64,000 nucleotides of DNA from Lumbricus terrestris (lineage: Eukaryota > Annelida > Clitellata > Crassiclitellata > Lumbricidae): assembly GCA_949752735.1 (NCBI GenBank), contig OX457036.1, positions 96,305,704 to 96,369,703 of the forward strand, written 5' to 3'. Under the pieces are notes generated by a model that worked only from the letters and a program-made list of their open reading frames with translations, was not told where the DNA came from and searched no databases. Positions 13,152-24,297 of this stretch are shown here, piece after piece (the first letter of the stretch is position 1; each line of letters begins with the position of its first letter). Made by a program: the position numbers and the translations under genes.

Positions 13152-16100
13152 CATATACATACATACATACAGATGCACATAAACTGGCCCCAAGTGTAAG
13201 CAGCCCGGGGGGTAATGGGCCGGGGGGGGGTAAAGTCCTAGACCCAGGCAATGGTGATCATCATCATGACAAAGATATGAGATGCCACGGCTTAAAACCC
13301 GTCGTTTCCTAGATATTGATTACAATTACAATTGCGCTAGAAGCTAAATTGGTGAGGCAGGTCAAAATTATAGAATATTTTCAATTCAGTAGTTGCCTCT
13401 GAATTTGTCATAATTTGAAAAGCAATAACCAGAATTTGATAATGTTTCTGTTACATGATATAGCCGCTAATTGACCAGAAAATTTGCAGAATAAACAAAT
13501 AATGGGTGCTGAGGACTTCGGTTACACAAACATTCTGAAGCTTTTTAATTTGATTAAATTCTGACTTAATGCTAATGAAAGAATCAACGAATATAACTTT
13601 CGCCAGAGGAAAGATTTTATCATTTCGTAAAGTGTTTTGAAGCAGCTTAATTGTAGAACTTGACTGAATAACAAGGTCAGAAACCAAAATATGACAGGTG
13701 TACGTTAAAACGGCTTGTAATACAATAATAATGATAAATAAATTAATACAATGCCTGCGAGTGATAATGATGATGACGTCAAGACAACAACACACATGAT
13801 GCAACAATGATGACAATAATACGATAATAACAATGCTTGTAGAAAAAAACAACACTGCTGATGATACTGATGCACAGCGCTATCACAGGCATTCGGAAAC
13901 ATAAACAGAGTCTTACTGAGACTTTCCGAAACGCGATCCTTGAGAAATTTATTGTTATTATGCAGATCAACAAATCGTTGTACGTCAAACGCCCACAGAT
14001 TGATACTCGATGTTCCGTCTATAATCCACTCCGTCAAGTATTTTCCAATTCCTCCGGCAGCGGCCACTCCCGTTGAATTCATCCCGGCCGCAACATAGTA
14101 ATTGAAAATCTGCCAGAAATCAAATGTTATCATATGTTACGAGAAGTTATTTAAACTGTGTAATTAATAAGATTAAGTTTTTTAGATTAGATTTTCAGAT
14201 TAGTATATTCGCCACTTTTAAAATTAACTGGCTTATACTCTTATAATTTAAACCATAAATTAAATAAATTAATCGAAGCAACTTATTTGATAAGCATTTA
14301 CCGCTACATAAGTATATTCTTTATTACAATAGATGCAAAAACGCACACTGTTGTTCCTTTATTTATTCATTACAAAGATTTATATAATTGCCCTATCAAT
14401 GTAATCGCTCAGGAGCGCTTCTGAACCGAGCACGGCAGAAAGGAGAGTTTTGAGATGCGCATTGAGTCAGAGAGAACTTCGGGGAACAAGAGCAGCACCA
14501 AGGGAATCTGTTCCAGATAAATCCCCGAGAAGGCCACATGTATACATGTTAACGGCAATTAAAAAAAGAGTGCAACATTCTAATCTAAGAGTGCTCCAGA
14601 CTAGATTGTCCTTAACAGGCAGGAGTGGTCATGTGATTGTGGTCATAAGTTATATTGTTGGGGCATTTTGGGTTGCTGATATCTGCCCATTATTAAACAT
14701 AGCTTTTCTATATTGATCAAATGTTGGTAGTCCTGGCATTCGAATCCTCAAGATGTTGACCAGATTAGAAGAAGCGAAAGAAGAAGGCGGCAAAGGAATT
14801 AGAGGACATGAATAAAATTAAAACATAAACATTTGATTATAATTTTTTTAGATCAAAGACCAGACAACACTTACTTCTGGTACGCGTCCAATGACGTACT
14901 TTCCATCTGGAGTGACCGCCTCCGGTCCGCACTTCAACTGCTGAGCCTCAACGTTTATCAATCCAGGCACTCGGTGCAACAGTTGTTCCAGAAGACCATC
15001 TAATGAACAACAACACATGCAATAGTGCAACTGTATAAGTTCTACATGTGTGTGAGGGTCTGCCAGTTGATGCTTAGTTCAATTACTCACAGACTTTACA
15101 TGAACCAATAAAAATGCAAACATTAAGGAAGATGAGAGAGAGGAGAGGAAGAGGAGACGTCCCTTAAGCTAGCTTTGAGAATGCGATGCGTATGAAGTGT
15201 TAGCGACTTCAATTTCTTAGCCTTAGCATATGAAATGGCAGATGGTCAAAATGCTCTTTCACCATCTGAACTATTCGCCAAGCAAACAGTGAATCCATTG
15301 TAGCAAAGCTTGCTACTGAGAATGGATCAAGCAGAAATCTTAACATAAAAATTACACCTTAGTGGTCTTTTTACCCCCCCACCTCTTGTTCAATCACTGG
15401 ACAATCATGTATCTCAATCAACCAATCAATCAACCAATCAATTCCAAATAACTCCAAATGAAAGTGTCAATCAACAACGGTATATGTCATGTCGACGAAA
15501 GCACACTAAACAAAAGCCACAAAGCCGATTGGGTGGGAACAATAGAAACACCTGAATGGACGGGTCCCACTAGATCCCTACACAGACATTAAACATCTCT
15601 GGAAACATTCACCATAAAATTACCACGATAAGATAAGAATATTCTTTAATTGACCAGAACTTTGCAATCCGCATTTTGGTGAAAATACATGTGGTAATAA
15701 GTATGGATTCTTCATGATGACCAACTATTAAAAACGCGCTTTAGTTTACAATGCTCAAGCATCACAAACGCGCTTTAGTTTACAACGCTCAAGCATCACA
15801 AACGCGCTTTAGTTTACAACGCTCAAGCATCACAAACGCACTTTAGTTTACAACGCTCAAGCATCACAAACGCGCTTTAGTTTACAACGCTCAAGCATCA
15901 CAAACGCGCTTTAGTTTACAACGCTCAAGCATCACAAACGCGCTTTAGTTTACAACGCTCAAGCATCACAAACGCACTTTAGTTTACAACGCTCAAGCAT
16001 CACAAACGCGCTTTAGTTTACAACGCTCAAGCATCACAAACGCGCTTTAGTTTACAACGCTCAAGCATCACAAACGCACTTTAGTTTACAACGCTCAAGC

Positions 16101-19100
16101 ATCACAAACGCACTTTAGTTTACAACGCTCAAGCATCACAAACGCGCTTTAGTTTACAACGCTCAAGCATCACAAACGCGCTTTAGTTTACAACGCTCAA
16201 GCATCACAAACGCGCTTTAGTTTACAACGCTCAAGCATCACAAACGCGCTTTAGTTTACAACGCTCAAGCATCACAAACGCACTTTAGTTTACAACGCTC
16301 AAGCATCACAAACGCGCTTTAGTTTACAACGCTCAAGCATCACAAACGCGCTTTAGTTTACAACGCTCAAGCATCACAAACGCGCTTTAGTTTACAACGC
16401 TCAAGCATCACAAACGCACTTTAGTTTACAACGCTCAAGCATCACAAACGCGCTTTAGTTTACAACGCTCAAGCATCACAAACGCGCTTTAGTTTACAAC
16501 GCTCAAGCATCACAAACGCACTTTAGTCTACAACGCTCAAGCATCACAAACGCGCTTTAGTTTACAACGCTCAAGCATCACAAACGCACTTTAGTTTACA
16601 ACGCTCAAGCATCACAAACGCACTTTAGTTTACAACGCTCAAGCATCACAAACGCACTTTAGTTTACAACGCTCAAGCATCACAAACGCACTTTAGTTTA
16701 CAACGCTCAATCATCACAAACGCACTTTAGTTTACAACGCTCAAGCATCACAAACGCACTTTAGTTTACAACGCTCAAGCATCACAAACGCATGCTTTCA
16801 GTCTTACGGAAATGATCCCAGTCTTCCGGCAGCAGTCGGAATTCAAACTTCTCTGGAATTCCCTTGTGGAAGACGGGCTTCGCAAACGACTGGTAGCCAC
16901 CGCAGAGAACGCCACCGTTCCACTCGCGAAAATAAATGTGACCGTCGTAGTCACGAATCGCTGAAAAGAAAATCAAAAGCCGTCAATAAAATATTTAATC
17001 GCAATGCTGTGGATAAACTAAAACTCTCGATGACTGAACAGACAAACAAATGATTAAATAAATGAATAGGCAAATGAATCTTGTGCAAAAATAGGTACAT
17101 CAATATGTAAATGAATATGCGAATGAATAGGCAAATTGACATGAAAAATTAGCACACGAATATATGCAGATGAATAGATGAATGACTAGGCCAATCAACA
17201 GGAAAATGAATATGTGAATGAATAGGCAAATCGACAAAAAAATTAGCACAAGAATATATGCAAATGAATGGGCAAGTGAATAGGCACATAAACAGTAAAT
17301 GAATGTGCACATGGGGAAGTGAATAGGCAAATGAATAGGCATGTAACACTAATTAACACTCAAATGAGCTGCATTGTATCCCAGCTGGCTGATTTTAGCA
17401 CAATATCATCGCTAAATAATTAACGTAGACCATCAAACCGTTTTTTAGAAATTCGATGGGTCACAACAAAATCATTAACCTGGTATATTTTGGTTGACAA
17501 TCTCAGTGAGTGAACCGTGAAATTATTAGCAAACAAATTAATTAACAAAAGAATGCATGAACATTTAATGTACTCGTGAATTATTGGAGACTTCATACAA
17601 AAAGCATTAACCTGGCATATTTGGATCGATGCCTTCCAATGGCTTTGTGATGACTTCTGTCAACTCGCACGCGTGAATAGGAACACGAACGTGTGGGTCC
17701 GTCAGTTGACCCAACTCCCTCGCCCACTGAAAATACAATGCTATATACATTTAAGCATTAATCACAGTACGCGTCAAAGTCATTTATTTTCTAAGACCTG
17801 CCCTACTGTTAGCAGTGTGTGGTGCCCTAGTAACGCCATGGATGTGTTTTCAGCATCAGAGAAATCGTCATTGAAGGCATTTGTGCAGAGCCTATGGATT
17901 TCTACGATGTTTGGTGACTAAGTGTGGTCTGTGGCAGAACCCACACAGTCTTAACTGGACTATGTGAAGAATGGAGAGAATTCAAATCACAGCTTCAGAC
18001 AGGGCACTGTTTTCAAAATACAATATGACGACCATTGATTGATTTCTCTTGTACAGCAACCTTATCTTCTGCTTCACATGTTCAGCACAAAACGAAATTC
18101 ATAATTTAATTATAATCATTTTATTATTATTATTAAGAATGCAAAGTCAAGGTTGAGAGAAATAGAGAATGAATAATAATATTAATCATCATTATAAATT
18201 CCATTGTCATGGAAAGGCTACCCCTCTTAGAATCGGGCAGTGTTAACAAAAGAATCCATGAAGTCTACAGCGTTACAGCGCTGAATTAGCACAGAAAGTC
18301 TTTATTATTATTATTATTATTATCATTACTATTATTGTTGATATTATTATCCCCTCAAAAGCATTTCGTAAACTGAAAGCAGATAAGTGCCTAGAGCATA
18401 AGCTCGTTCCCACAGCATTCAAAGTTTTAGCACTTTTAAAATTGCAAGCATAGTGCAAGATTAAGACGCAGAAGTCCAGTCTGCCTCACCATGCCCGTGC
18501 AGTTGACAAAAATGGTGCACTGAATGTAGCCATGGTGCGTGTCGACACTCGAAACGCTGTCCCCTGACGTCAGAACCCGCTTTATCCGACAGTTCTCGAT
18601 AATTCTGACACCTAAAGAAAAACGTGCCCAATATTATCATTAATACTAATATTATTATTAAAAGTACTACTGTAATTATAATCATTATCAACTATTATCA
18701 ACTGCAACATGGGAAAACTTTGAGGTGGATGGAGAAACGATAGAGGTAGTATCGAGCTTCACATTCCTGGGATCTACGTTAGAGAAGGAGGGAAGATGTG
18801 ATGTGGAAATAAGGCGGAGGGTAACAATGGGAAAAACGGCAATGAACGGTCTGGGAAATATTTGGAAAGATAAATATGTGAGCAGGGAAACAAAGAAAAG
18901 ACTGGTAAGAGCACCGATCTTCCCGGTGGTCCTATATGGATGCGAAACATGGACAAAGACACTGGATATGGAAAAGAAAATCAACGCGTGCGAGATGTGG
19001 ATTTGGAGAAAAATGTTAAGGATTTCATGGACGGAGAAGAGAACTAACGAATCGGTGCGTGAGGAGCTCGGAATAGAGAGAGATGAGACACTACAACAAA

Positions 19101-22100
19101 CAGCAACTTGGAGGAAATTGAGCTACTTCGGCCATGTGATGAGATCTAACGGTTTGGAGAAGGAGCTGATGACGGCATGCGGCGAGGGAAGGAGGAGACG
19201 CGGAAGACCAAGGAAGAGGTGGTTGGATGAGGTACAGGAAAAGTCTGGCATGAACTTGGAGGAGCTGAGAGAGGCAACAACAGAGAGGAGACAATGGAGA
19301 GGATACATCAAGAATATCGCCAGAGCTCCAAGAGCTGACGGCACCAGGTGACCAGGTGATCAACTATTGCTGAGCAGCTACTAAGCCCAATAAAGTTCTT
19401 AATGCTGAAGTATCAATTAATGAATGATCTGCTATGAAGGGGAAAGTCTTGGTTCCAGATGGTGCCAAAAGTTTTCTCGGTTGTAGTGCCATCTATTTGG
19501 AATGATCTCCAGCCTTTAAAGCTGTGCTTATTACTTCTGACCAAACATAGACATAGACTTTTTTATTGATTCAAATTCAATTACACATACCTATTTAACT
19601 AAGTATAAACATAATCAGCAATTAACAAATCCTCTTAAAGAGTAAGCAGAATAACGACGTTATGCGAGCAATAGGCACGCTAAAAGAGACAAGTGCCGCT
19701 GAGTAGGGCACCTAATTAACATTGAGAAGTGCAATAAGACGATGGTCTAGCAACTAGAAGGCTAAAATGTTCTCTTCTAGTCTTGAGACTTCCTATTTAG
19801 CTGAGGGGGTTGGATCAGGAGCGCTTCTGAGCAGTTAGAGACGCTATAAAAATGCTCCTAATAAATAGATAAGTAATCTTATCAGTGTGGAGAGTAAGAT
19901 TACCGAGATCTTTAGCTTTCCTCGCCAGTGCCAAAGTGAGTTTAGCTGGGTTGACGAAACAATCGTCTGGCATCCACATGCCACCCTACACAAAACAAGA
20001 CCAGGAAAATAGGTCAAGCCATGCCAACTGAATTCATACAAGGTCAGATCAATTAAAAGTCAGGTTTTAAAAAAACATAAGTTTTAGTCAGGTAGCAGAC
20101 TTTTCCACAAATGTACTTTGTGTGGTATTAGTCTCTCAGATTGCAAAGATGATTTTAATCGTTATCCTAAATTCATATGTTTCCTTTTTTCTCAGACTCA
20201 CTCTCGACCTACGACAAAAGACCAGAATCGGAAAATATGATTTCTAAACATTTATTATTATCATTAAATAAATTTCTTATGCGAGCAAGGTCGAACCGAA
20301 ATGTGAATCTTAGATGCGGATATTCAGCCGCCAGGGGAAGTTGGAATAGATATCCAAGTGCCTAAAAGCAAAGGTGAAATAAAAGTTCTGAGACTTTTTG
20401 AAGGTAGGAGGTGAATTTATGGAATAAAGGTAAAAGAAAGATGAATGAGGTGATATGGAAGATGCTTGGTTATGCATTCAAAGGTAAAGCTTCGATGGAG
20501 TGTTCTAGGTTCTGACCGTTGGGACACTGATGTCACCTCGACAGTCGAAGTCCTTTTATCTATTGTGCCTCTGCTAGATGCCAATATTTTAATATACAGG
20601 TCTTCATCTGCACCATGCAGTTCGAAGTGGAAAAACCTTCTTGCCACTGAAATTACCCCCGAGTTGAAGGTTTCACTGAAGAAGTTTTGAAAGCAACTGA
20701 TCGACATGTCTGCATTTGAGATGAAACATTTTTACTTTTAGAATTAAACATAAGATTGCCAACAAACCAAGATATCCGTTGTTTTGAGTATTGGAACACG
20801 ATTCTTTACTTCATTCGGTGATAGATATTCACCGTCAAATCCTAGCGACCTAGAAAACAAGAAAATTGCTCATGCAGACCAGAAAATACTCAGCTAACAA
20901 CACATGTATATTAAGTTAACTAATTATAACAGATAACAAATCATTAGAGTGAAATAACTTTTACTATGTAGAATTGTAGATTGATATTATATAATATAGC
21001 AGAAGAGCCAACACAACTTGTCATTTCAGCGTGAATCAATAGTTACGATACAGATTCTAAAAGGTTTTAAGACGTCCTAAAAATACACTGCTACAGCGCT
21101 CTGGCTTACAGAGCTCTATACAATCAGAGATAAAACAAATGCTACCTTACATTACATCCAAATAACGTTCATGTATCTGACTGTCTACACGTGTAGGCAT
21201 ATATGCACGCCTTGTTAATTACAACAGTGGCTCTAAGACATTATTCTAGAGTAAGACAAACTTGAACGACTTAGAAGAAGTACACTGAAATAATTAAAAG
21301 GTTTATTAGGCTAATTATGCATTGACAATTAATTCTGTGCAAAGTTTCTCATTTAATGAAGAAAAACTGTTTTAATACATTGGAAAAATGTAGTTTAAAG
21401 TCAACGTAACTGGAGAATTGTCGAAAGACCTTACTCTGTGAGGAGAATGGATCGCTGGTAGCCAATGGCTCGATCCGTGGTACGGCAGAGATTAATCGAA
21501 CCATTCTGCTTGAAACCTGTCAGTAATAAAATGACAAAGTCTGGACAACGGTATGACAACGGTTTTTGCCTGCGTTCCAATTAGCTTTTCAGTTTCATTT
21601 AAATTAAGTCTATTTTGGTTAACAAAGGTTTCAATAAAATTGATTGTCAACTGCCATGCTATTAAAGTCACAACAATTATCATTATTATTATTATATATA
21701 TATATTATCATTATTATTACTACTACTATCATTGTTATATTATTATTCGTATTATTATTAATACATTTAATTAGCACCAATATCTAATGACGAAGCTTCA
21801 ATCAATGGTGTTGAACAATAATTTGTGAGTAAAAGTTGTTTCGTTAGATGCAGTTTAATGACACTTTTTCATAACAGAGACGATCAACGTCACCCTCCTC
21901 CATTCTACAGACTTGGGACTAGCACCACTACATGCAGAGTTGTGAGTGATGGATTTTCGCAAAGGCTTTACAAATTAACTGTCTCGAATCTGTGCTCTTT
22001 CCACATTGTAAGGGACACTATAACGTGGAGAGAGCACTTGCAATGAATTTTTTCGTTTGATTAATGCTCAAGTACCAAAGAAGCAGGTAACTACTGACTA

Positions 22101-23680
22101 CATGCTAAGCAAATCATTCCCATTAAAATTACAATTGCAGTCGTAAATTATTTTTCAAGTGCTTACCGGCAATTGACAACAAAACAGACCATAGAACTCT
22201 GACTCAATTCCACATGATCAGTTTTATTAGTCGCCATTATGGTCAGAGTAAAGTCAAATGCTGACCATTGTCACAATATTAGTCATCTCCACTCTTTAGA
22301 CCATCATGACCTAGTACCTTGGTCTCAGACTACAAAAGCACAGCATTGTGTCTTTGCCTCTGTTGGCCCTTTGCTGTTGAATGAATATCCTGCTATAACT
22401 TATACTCAGATTTTATACGGGGGCACTACTGTTCTGCCATAACTCGTGCTGAGCTCTTATCAGAGGACACTACTGTTTCTGCTCGTCATTTAAAACTTTC
22501 CTTTTTTGAGGGGTCTTCACACTGGGAGCACCTTTGATTAGTTAGCACTGTGAGAACGCTTCAACCCTTTAACGACCAGCTTCATATGTTTTCCCATAAT
22601 TCTTAGTACACGCTGGTCGTTACAGGGTTAAAATGGAATCGAATAGTTAGTAATACTTTTAAAATGAACCGACCAATGTCCAATCCCTCTTCGTGTAGTT
22701 CCTTGTAGAGCTTGATGCTACTTGTGATGACAGCAACGTCGGCCATTGTCGGCTTCAGGCTGCCAACAATCGCTGAAGCTATCCACGTACTGCCGCAACC
22801 CAATCTACAAATGTTTTCAACTATTTAGATTTCATAAGCTAGTTACGTATATTTCCTATACTGCCCATGTCTAAAACTAAAAAGGTGCCGCATAATCATG
22901 CATGCGTATAATATATTACAGTTGCTGGTCCCTACATTTGGAACTCTGTGCTTCCTCATGTTTGCAACTCTCTTAGCCATGGGGTTTCACTCTAAACTGA
23001 AAACTTACCTCCTTCAGTATATACCTATCGTTCTTAATTGTTGTCCAGCTTCAACATGCATTTTGAGCTTTGTAACGAGGGTATTATCAAATTACAGAAT
23101 TCATACCCGACTCATCTTATCCTCTACTTCCAATTCTCGACCTAACCGAACTTGCATTAGCAGCAGCTCTGCTTCCTCTTTTGATCTGGACCCTAGCCTT
23201 CGACCTATTTTAAAATATCCTCTGACCAGCTCGTGAATAAGCTGCGCGCCTTATGCTTAACGTTCATGAAATCAACTTTTGAATCAACCAATTTGCGAAT
23301 CTGTTCTGGAATGCCATCGATTAATATCAAATAACATTAAAACCACTGCGCTACATAAGTTCTACGACAAAAGACAGGCAGCACCTTGCATACACCTACT
23401 TTCCTTGTTCCAAAAGCAGTATGTCCTTCCATCCCGCCTTGGCCAAATGGTAAGCAACGGAGCAGCCAATAACACCTCCTCCTCCGATGACCACTCTTGC
23501 CTCCGTAGGGAAACCCGTCTCCGGCGCCGAGACCCCAGAGTCGACGTTTCCCGACTCATGCCGAACGTTCGCCGCCAGAAAACGCCCTTGAGGCCCACTG
23601 TCCAATCGAGCGACGGCCCAAGGAGAGTAACCCCATCCCCGGGAGCGACACCCGGCCGTCCTACTAAACAAGCGATACAT
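4464..23680 (-). CDS. PDPR: Pyruvate dehydrogenase phosphatase regulatory subunit, 17 exons
   Basis: Exons in coding order: 23680-23400, 22804-22674, 21516-21435, 20849-20768, 19985-19904, 18611-18490, 17726-17612, 16960-16808, 14999-14875, 14109-13917, 11904-11674, 11121-10979, 9091-8943, 8423-8216, 7896-7807, 6122-5943, 4847-4464. All junctions are GT/AG and in phase, giving 916 residues (human PDPR: about 880). The start ATG at 23680 opens an Arg-rich, acid-poor leader typical of mitochondrial import. Residues about 62-80 are a Rossmann FAD-binding GGGGVIG loop. An FAD-dependent oxidoreductase domain (about 60-430) is followed by aminomethyltransferase-like domains (about 490-905). The C-terminal WPWSGEPIYRNG and DRHICLGYVHDF stretches match PDPR rather than catalytic relatives. 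DMGDH and SARDH carry a flavin-linking His after STW; here it is Ile (STWI, residue 102), consistent with a non-catalytic subunit. PDPR tunes the PDP1 phosphatase that reactivates pyruvate dehydrogenase in the matrix. Confidence 0.93.
5366..5410 (+). repeat. SINE 3' tail fragment in PDPR intron 16
   Basis: It reads 'aaggcgctatataaatgttc' plus a (tacata) tail. This is the same 3' end as the tRNA-derived SINE copies at 27840, 45735 and 48420. Confidence 0.4.
5436..5506. mobile_element. 71-bp piggyBac-type MITE
   Basis: Terminal inverted repeats CCCTTAGAACC and GGTTCAAAGGG are flanked on both sides by TTAA (5432-5435 and 5507-5510). TTAA is the target duplication diagnostic of piggyBac transposition. 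A related short element lies at 22565-22627. Confidence 0.6.
5540..5670 (+). mobile_element. LINE C-terminal coding remnant
   Basis: It reads IGRFKSLATSMEHWNSLPSPI followed by a stop at 5670. The WNSLP box is typical of the extreme C-terminus of CR1/Jockey-like LINE polyproteins. It sits antisense within PDPR intron 16. Confidence 0.5.
6750..7558. mobile_element. hAT-type non-autonomous element (CAGTGGCGTAGC family)
   Basis: It has terminal inverted repeats CAGTGGCGTAGCAAGG and TTGCTACGCCACTG. The 8-bp target duplication atcactgc lies at 6742-6749 and 7559-7566. It lies in PDPR intron 15. The element at 50301-51162 shares most of its interior. Confidence 0.9.
8785..8946 (-). repeat. Tandem array of 5' splice-site copies after PDPR exon 13
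   Basis: Read on the gene strand, the first 155 bases of intron 13 repeat a roughly 16-17 bp unit resembling 'ttacgacaggtaaagg'. Besides the authentic junction CAG|GTACAA (GT at 8942-8941), CAG|GTAA occurs with GT at 8908, 8876, 8857, 8842 and 8790. Two of these are CAG|GTAAGG, closer to the U1 consensus than the real site. Confidence 0.75.
9199..9476. mobile_element. Degraded hAT-like MITE
   Basis: The left end CATGGGCGCCCGCA matches an inverted right end TGCGGGCACCCATT near 9463-9476. A related sequence lies at 25212-25276. No clear target duplication was found. Confidence 0.4.
9707..9770 (+). repeat. 16-bp tandem repeat, four copies
   Basis: The unit ctgtattgtattttat is repeated four times without mismatch in PDPR intron 12. 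Confidence 0.95.
10225..10800 (-). mobile_element. LINE 3' fragment with a 32-33 bp tandem repeat
   Basis: It opens with 'ctataaagtgcgtctctcag', similar to the minus-strand LINE ends at 30350 and 57910. Inside, at 10346-10475, 'accatttaataacgaagaac' recurs four times with a 32-33 bp period, as an internal minisatellite. No long open frame survives. Confidence 0.45.
11280..11660. repeat. Degenerate tandem repeat in PDPR intron 11
   Basis: The motif 'ggtcagttcaaaggtcacta' recurs about eight times with variable spacing (roughly 45-65 bp) and heavy decay. The array ends about 15 bases before the exon 11 boundary at 11674. Confidence 0.6.
12038..13238. mobile_element. 1.2-kb fold-back element with microsatellite arms
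   Basis: Long inverted arms run GGACTTTACCCCCCGGCCC... and ...GGGCCGGGGGGGGGTAAAGTCC. Next inward, the left arm holds (TGTA)n at 12122-12250 and the right arm the complementary (ATAC)n at 13010-13175. A further inverted pair rich in CGCGC and 'gacaaatgcgcgc' lies at 12280-12340 and 12800-12910. The middle is unique AT-rich sequence. No target duplication was confirmed. It lies in PDPR intron 10. Confidence 0.7.
15732..16790. repeat. 34-bp minisatellite, about 31 copies, in PDPR intron 8
   Basis: The unit is 'cacaaacgcgctttagttta' followed by 'caacgctcaagcat'. Copies are nearly identical; most variation is one site that is CGCGC or CGCAC. The CGCAC form fills almost the whole end nearest exon 8. 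The array stops about 17 bases from the exon 8 splice donor (GT at 16807-16806), so it forms nearly the start of intron 8 on the gene strand. Confidence 0.97.
17040..17345. repeat. Degenerate short tandem repeat in PDPR intron 7
   Basis: Repeats of 'aatgaataggcaaat' and 'gaatatgtgaatg' with a period near 12-16 bp have drifted widely. The array lies upstream of exon 8 on the gene strand. Confidence 0.7.
18725..19351 (+). pseudogene. 3' end of a LINE polyprotein (RTE/endonuclease-RT type)
   Basis: An intact 208-residue frame begins at VVSSFTFLGSTLEKEG and continues through LYGCETWTKT, the motif CEMWIWRKMLRISWTEKRTNE, FGHVMR and a GRPRKRW box. These are typical of the C-terminal third of RTE-like and related non-LTR elements. 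The copy is 5'-truncated and sense-plus, opposite to PDPR, in intron 5. 'atcaactatt' occurs on both flanks (near 18690 and 19359) and may be the target duplication. A second insertion of the same protein type is at 57481-57849. Confidence 0.75.
19556..19830 (-). mobile_element. LINE 3' untranslated remnant
   Basis: 'tttttattgattcaaattc' followed by '...gtagggcacctaattaacat' resembles the 31840-31980 copy, which precedes a minus-strand LINE C-terminal frame. Only the tail is present here. Confidence 0.4.
22565..22627. mobile_element. 63-bp TTAA-flanked MITE
   Basis: Inverted termini CCCTTTAACGACCAGC and GCTGGTCGTTACAGGG are flanked by TCAA (22561-22564) and TTAA (22628-22631). This suggests a piggyBac target with one substitution. 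It lies in PDPR intron 2, about 45 bases beyond exon 2 on the gene strand. Confidence 0.5.
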
Positions 23681-24000
23681 TATCCACTGATTGCAGTTCT
23701 TAACCGATCATTTTAGAAAAAGTTTCTGGTATTCACGAGAACGAATAACGGCATCTTGTTTTAATAGTTACGCGCGTAACCTCTACACACGAAACGTCAC
23801 GCATTCGTGGTTCAGAGTTCCTCTGCATATGCATATAAATGATGAATTCTGAAAGTTAGTTACGGTCCGATGAAGAATTAAAACTATTTTATTATATACA
23901 TTAATGGAAATCTTCAGTTGGATTGAAGATGTAAAATTGTTTTGATGTTGGGTCAAGGCTGCACGAAAACATTCCGCATGTCTTGTTTCACAGCCGATTG

Positions 24001-24297
24001 CAGCTTTGCCACTCTAAAAAATGAAAAAACCCAAGTTGCAATGGTGAAAAACCCAAGAAACTCAAGTTCATCAAATCTTTAGAAAATGTCTAAAATTTTG
24101 GGCCGAAAAATCTGATTTAGGCATCCGATACAAATCTCTCGAAAATGTCTAAAATTTCCCGAAAATGTCAAAAAATTACTTTTTCTGGGTAAAAAAATCC
24201 AAGCAAAAAAACCGAAGTTCGTCCAAAAAAAACCATTTCCCAAGGTCGGATCGAAAAACCCAAGATCTTTTGAAAAAACCAAGGAGTGGCAACGCTG
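24001..24297. mobile_element. 297-bp hAT-like MITE upstream of PDPR
   Basis: Termini CAGCTTTGCCACTC and GAGTGGCAACGCTG are inverted. The interior is built of 'gaaaaacccaag' repeats. Flanks gccgattg and gccggtgt are an imperfect 8-bp match. It lies about 320 bases upstream of the PDPR start codon, so it may fall in the promoter. Confidence 0.55.

Noticed and set aside
13039..13312. Tyr/His/Thr-repeat frames around 12.1-13.3 kb
   Set aside because: They are translations of the (ATAC)n and (TGTA)n microsatellites of the fold-back element.
15732..16790. CRISPR-like array (regular 34-bp repeats)
   Set aside because: Units are head-to-tail with no unique spacers and sit in an animal intron; this is a minisatellite.
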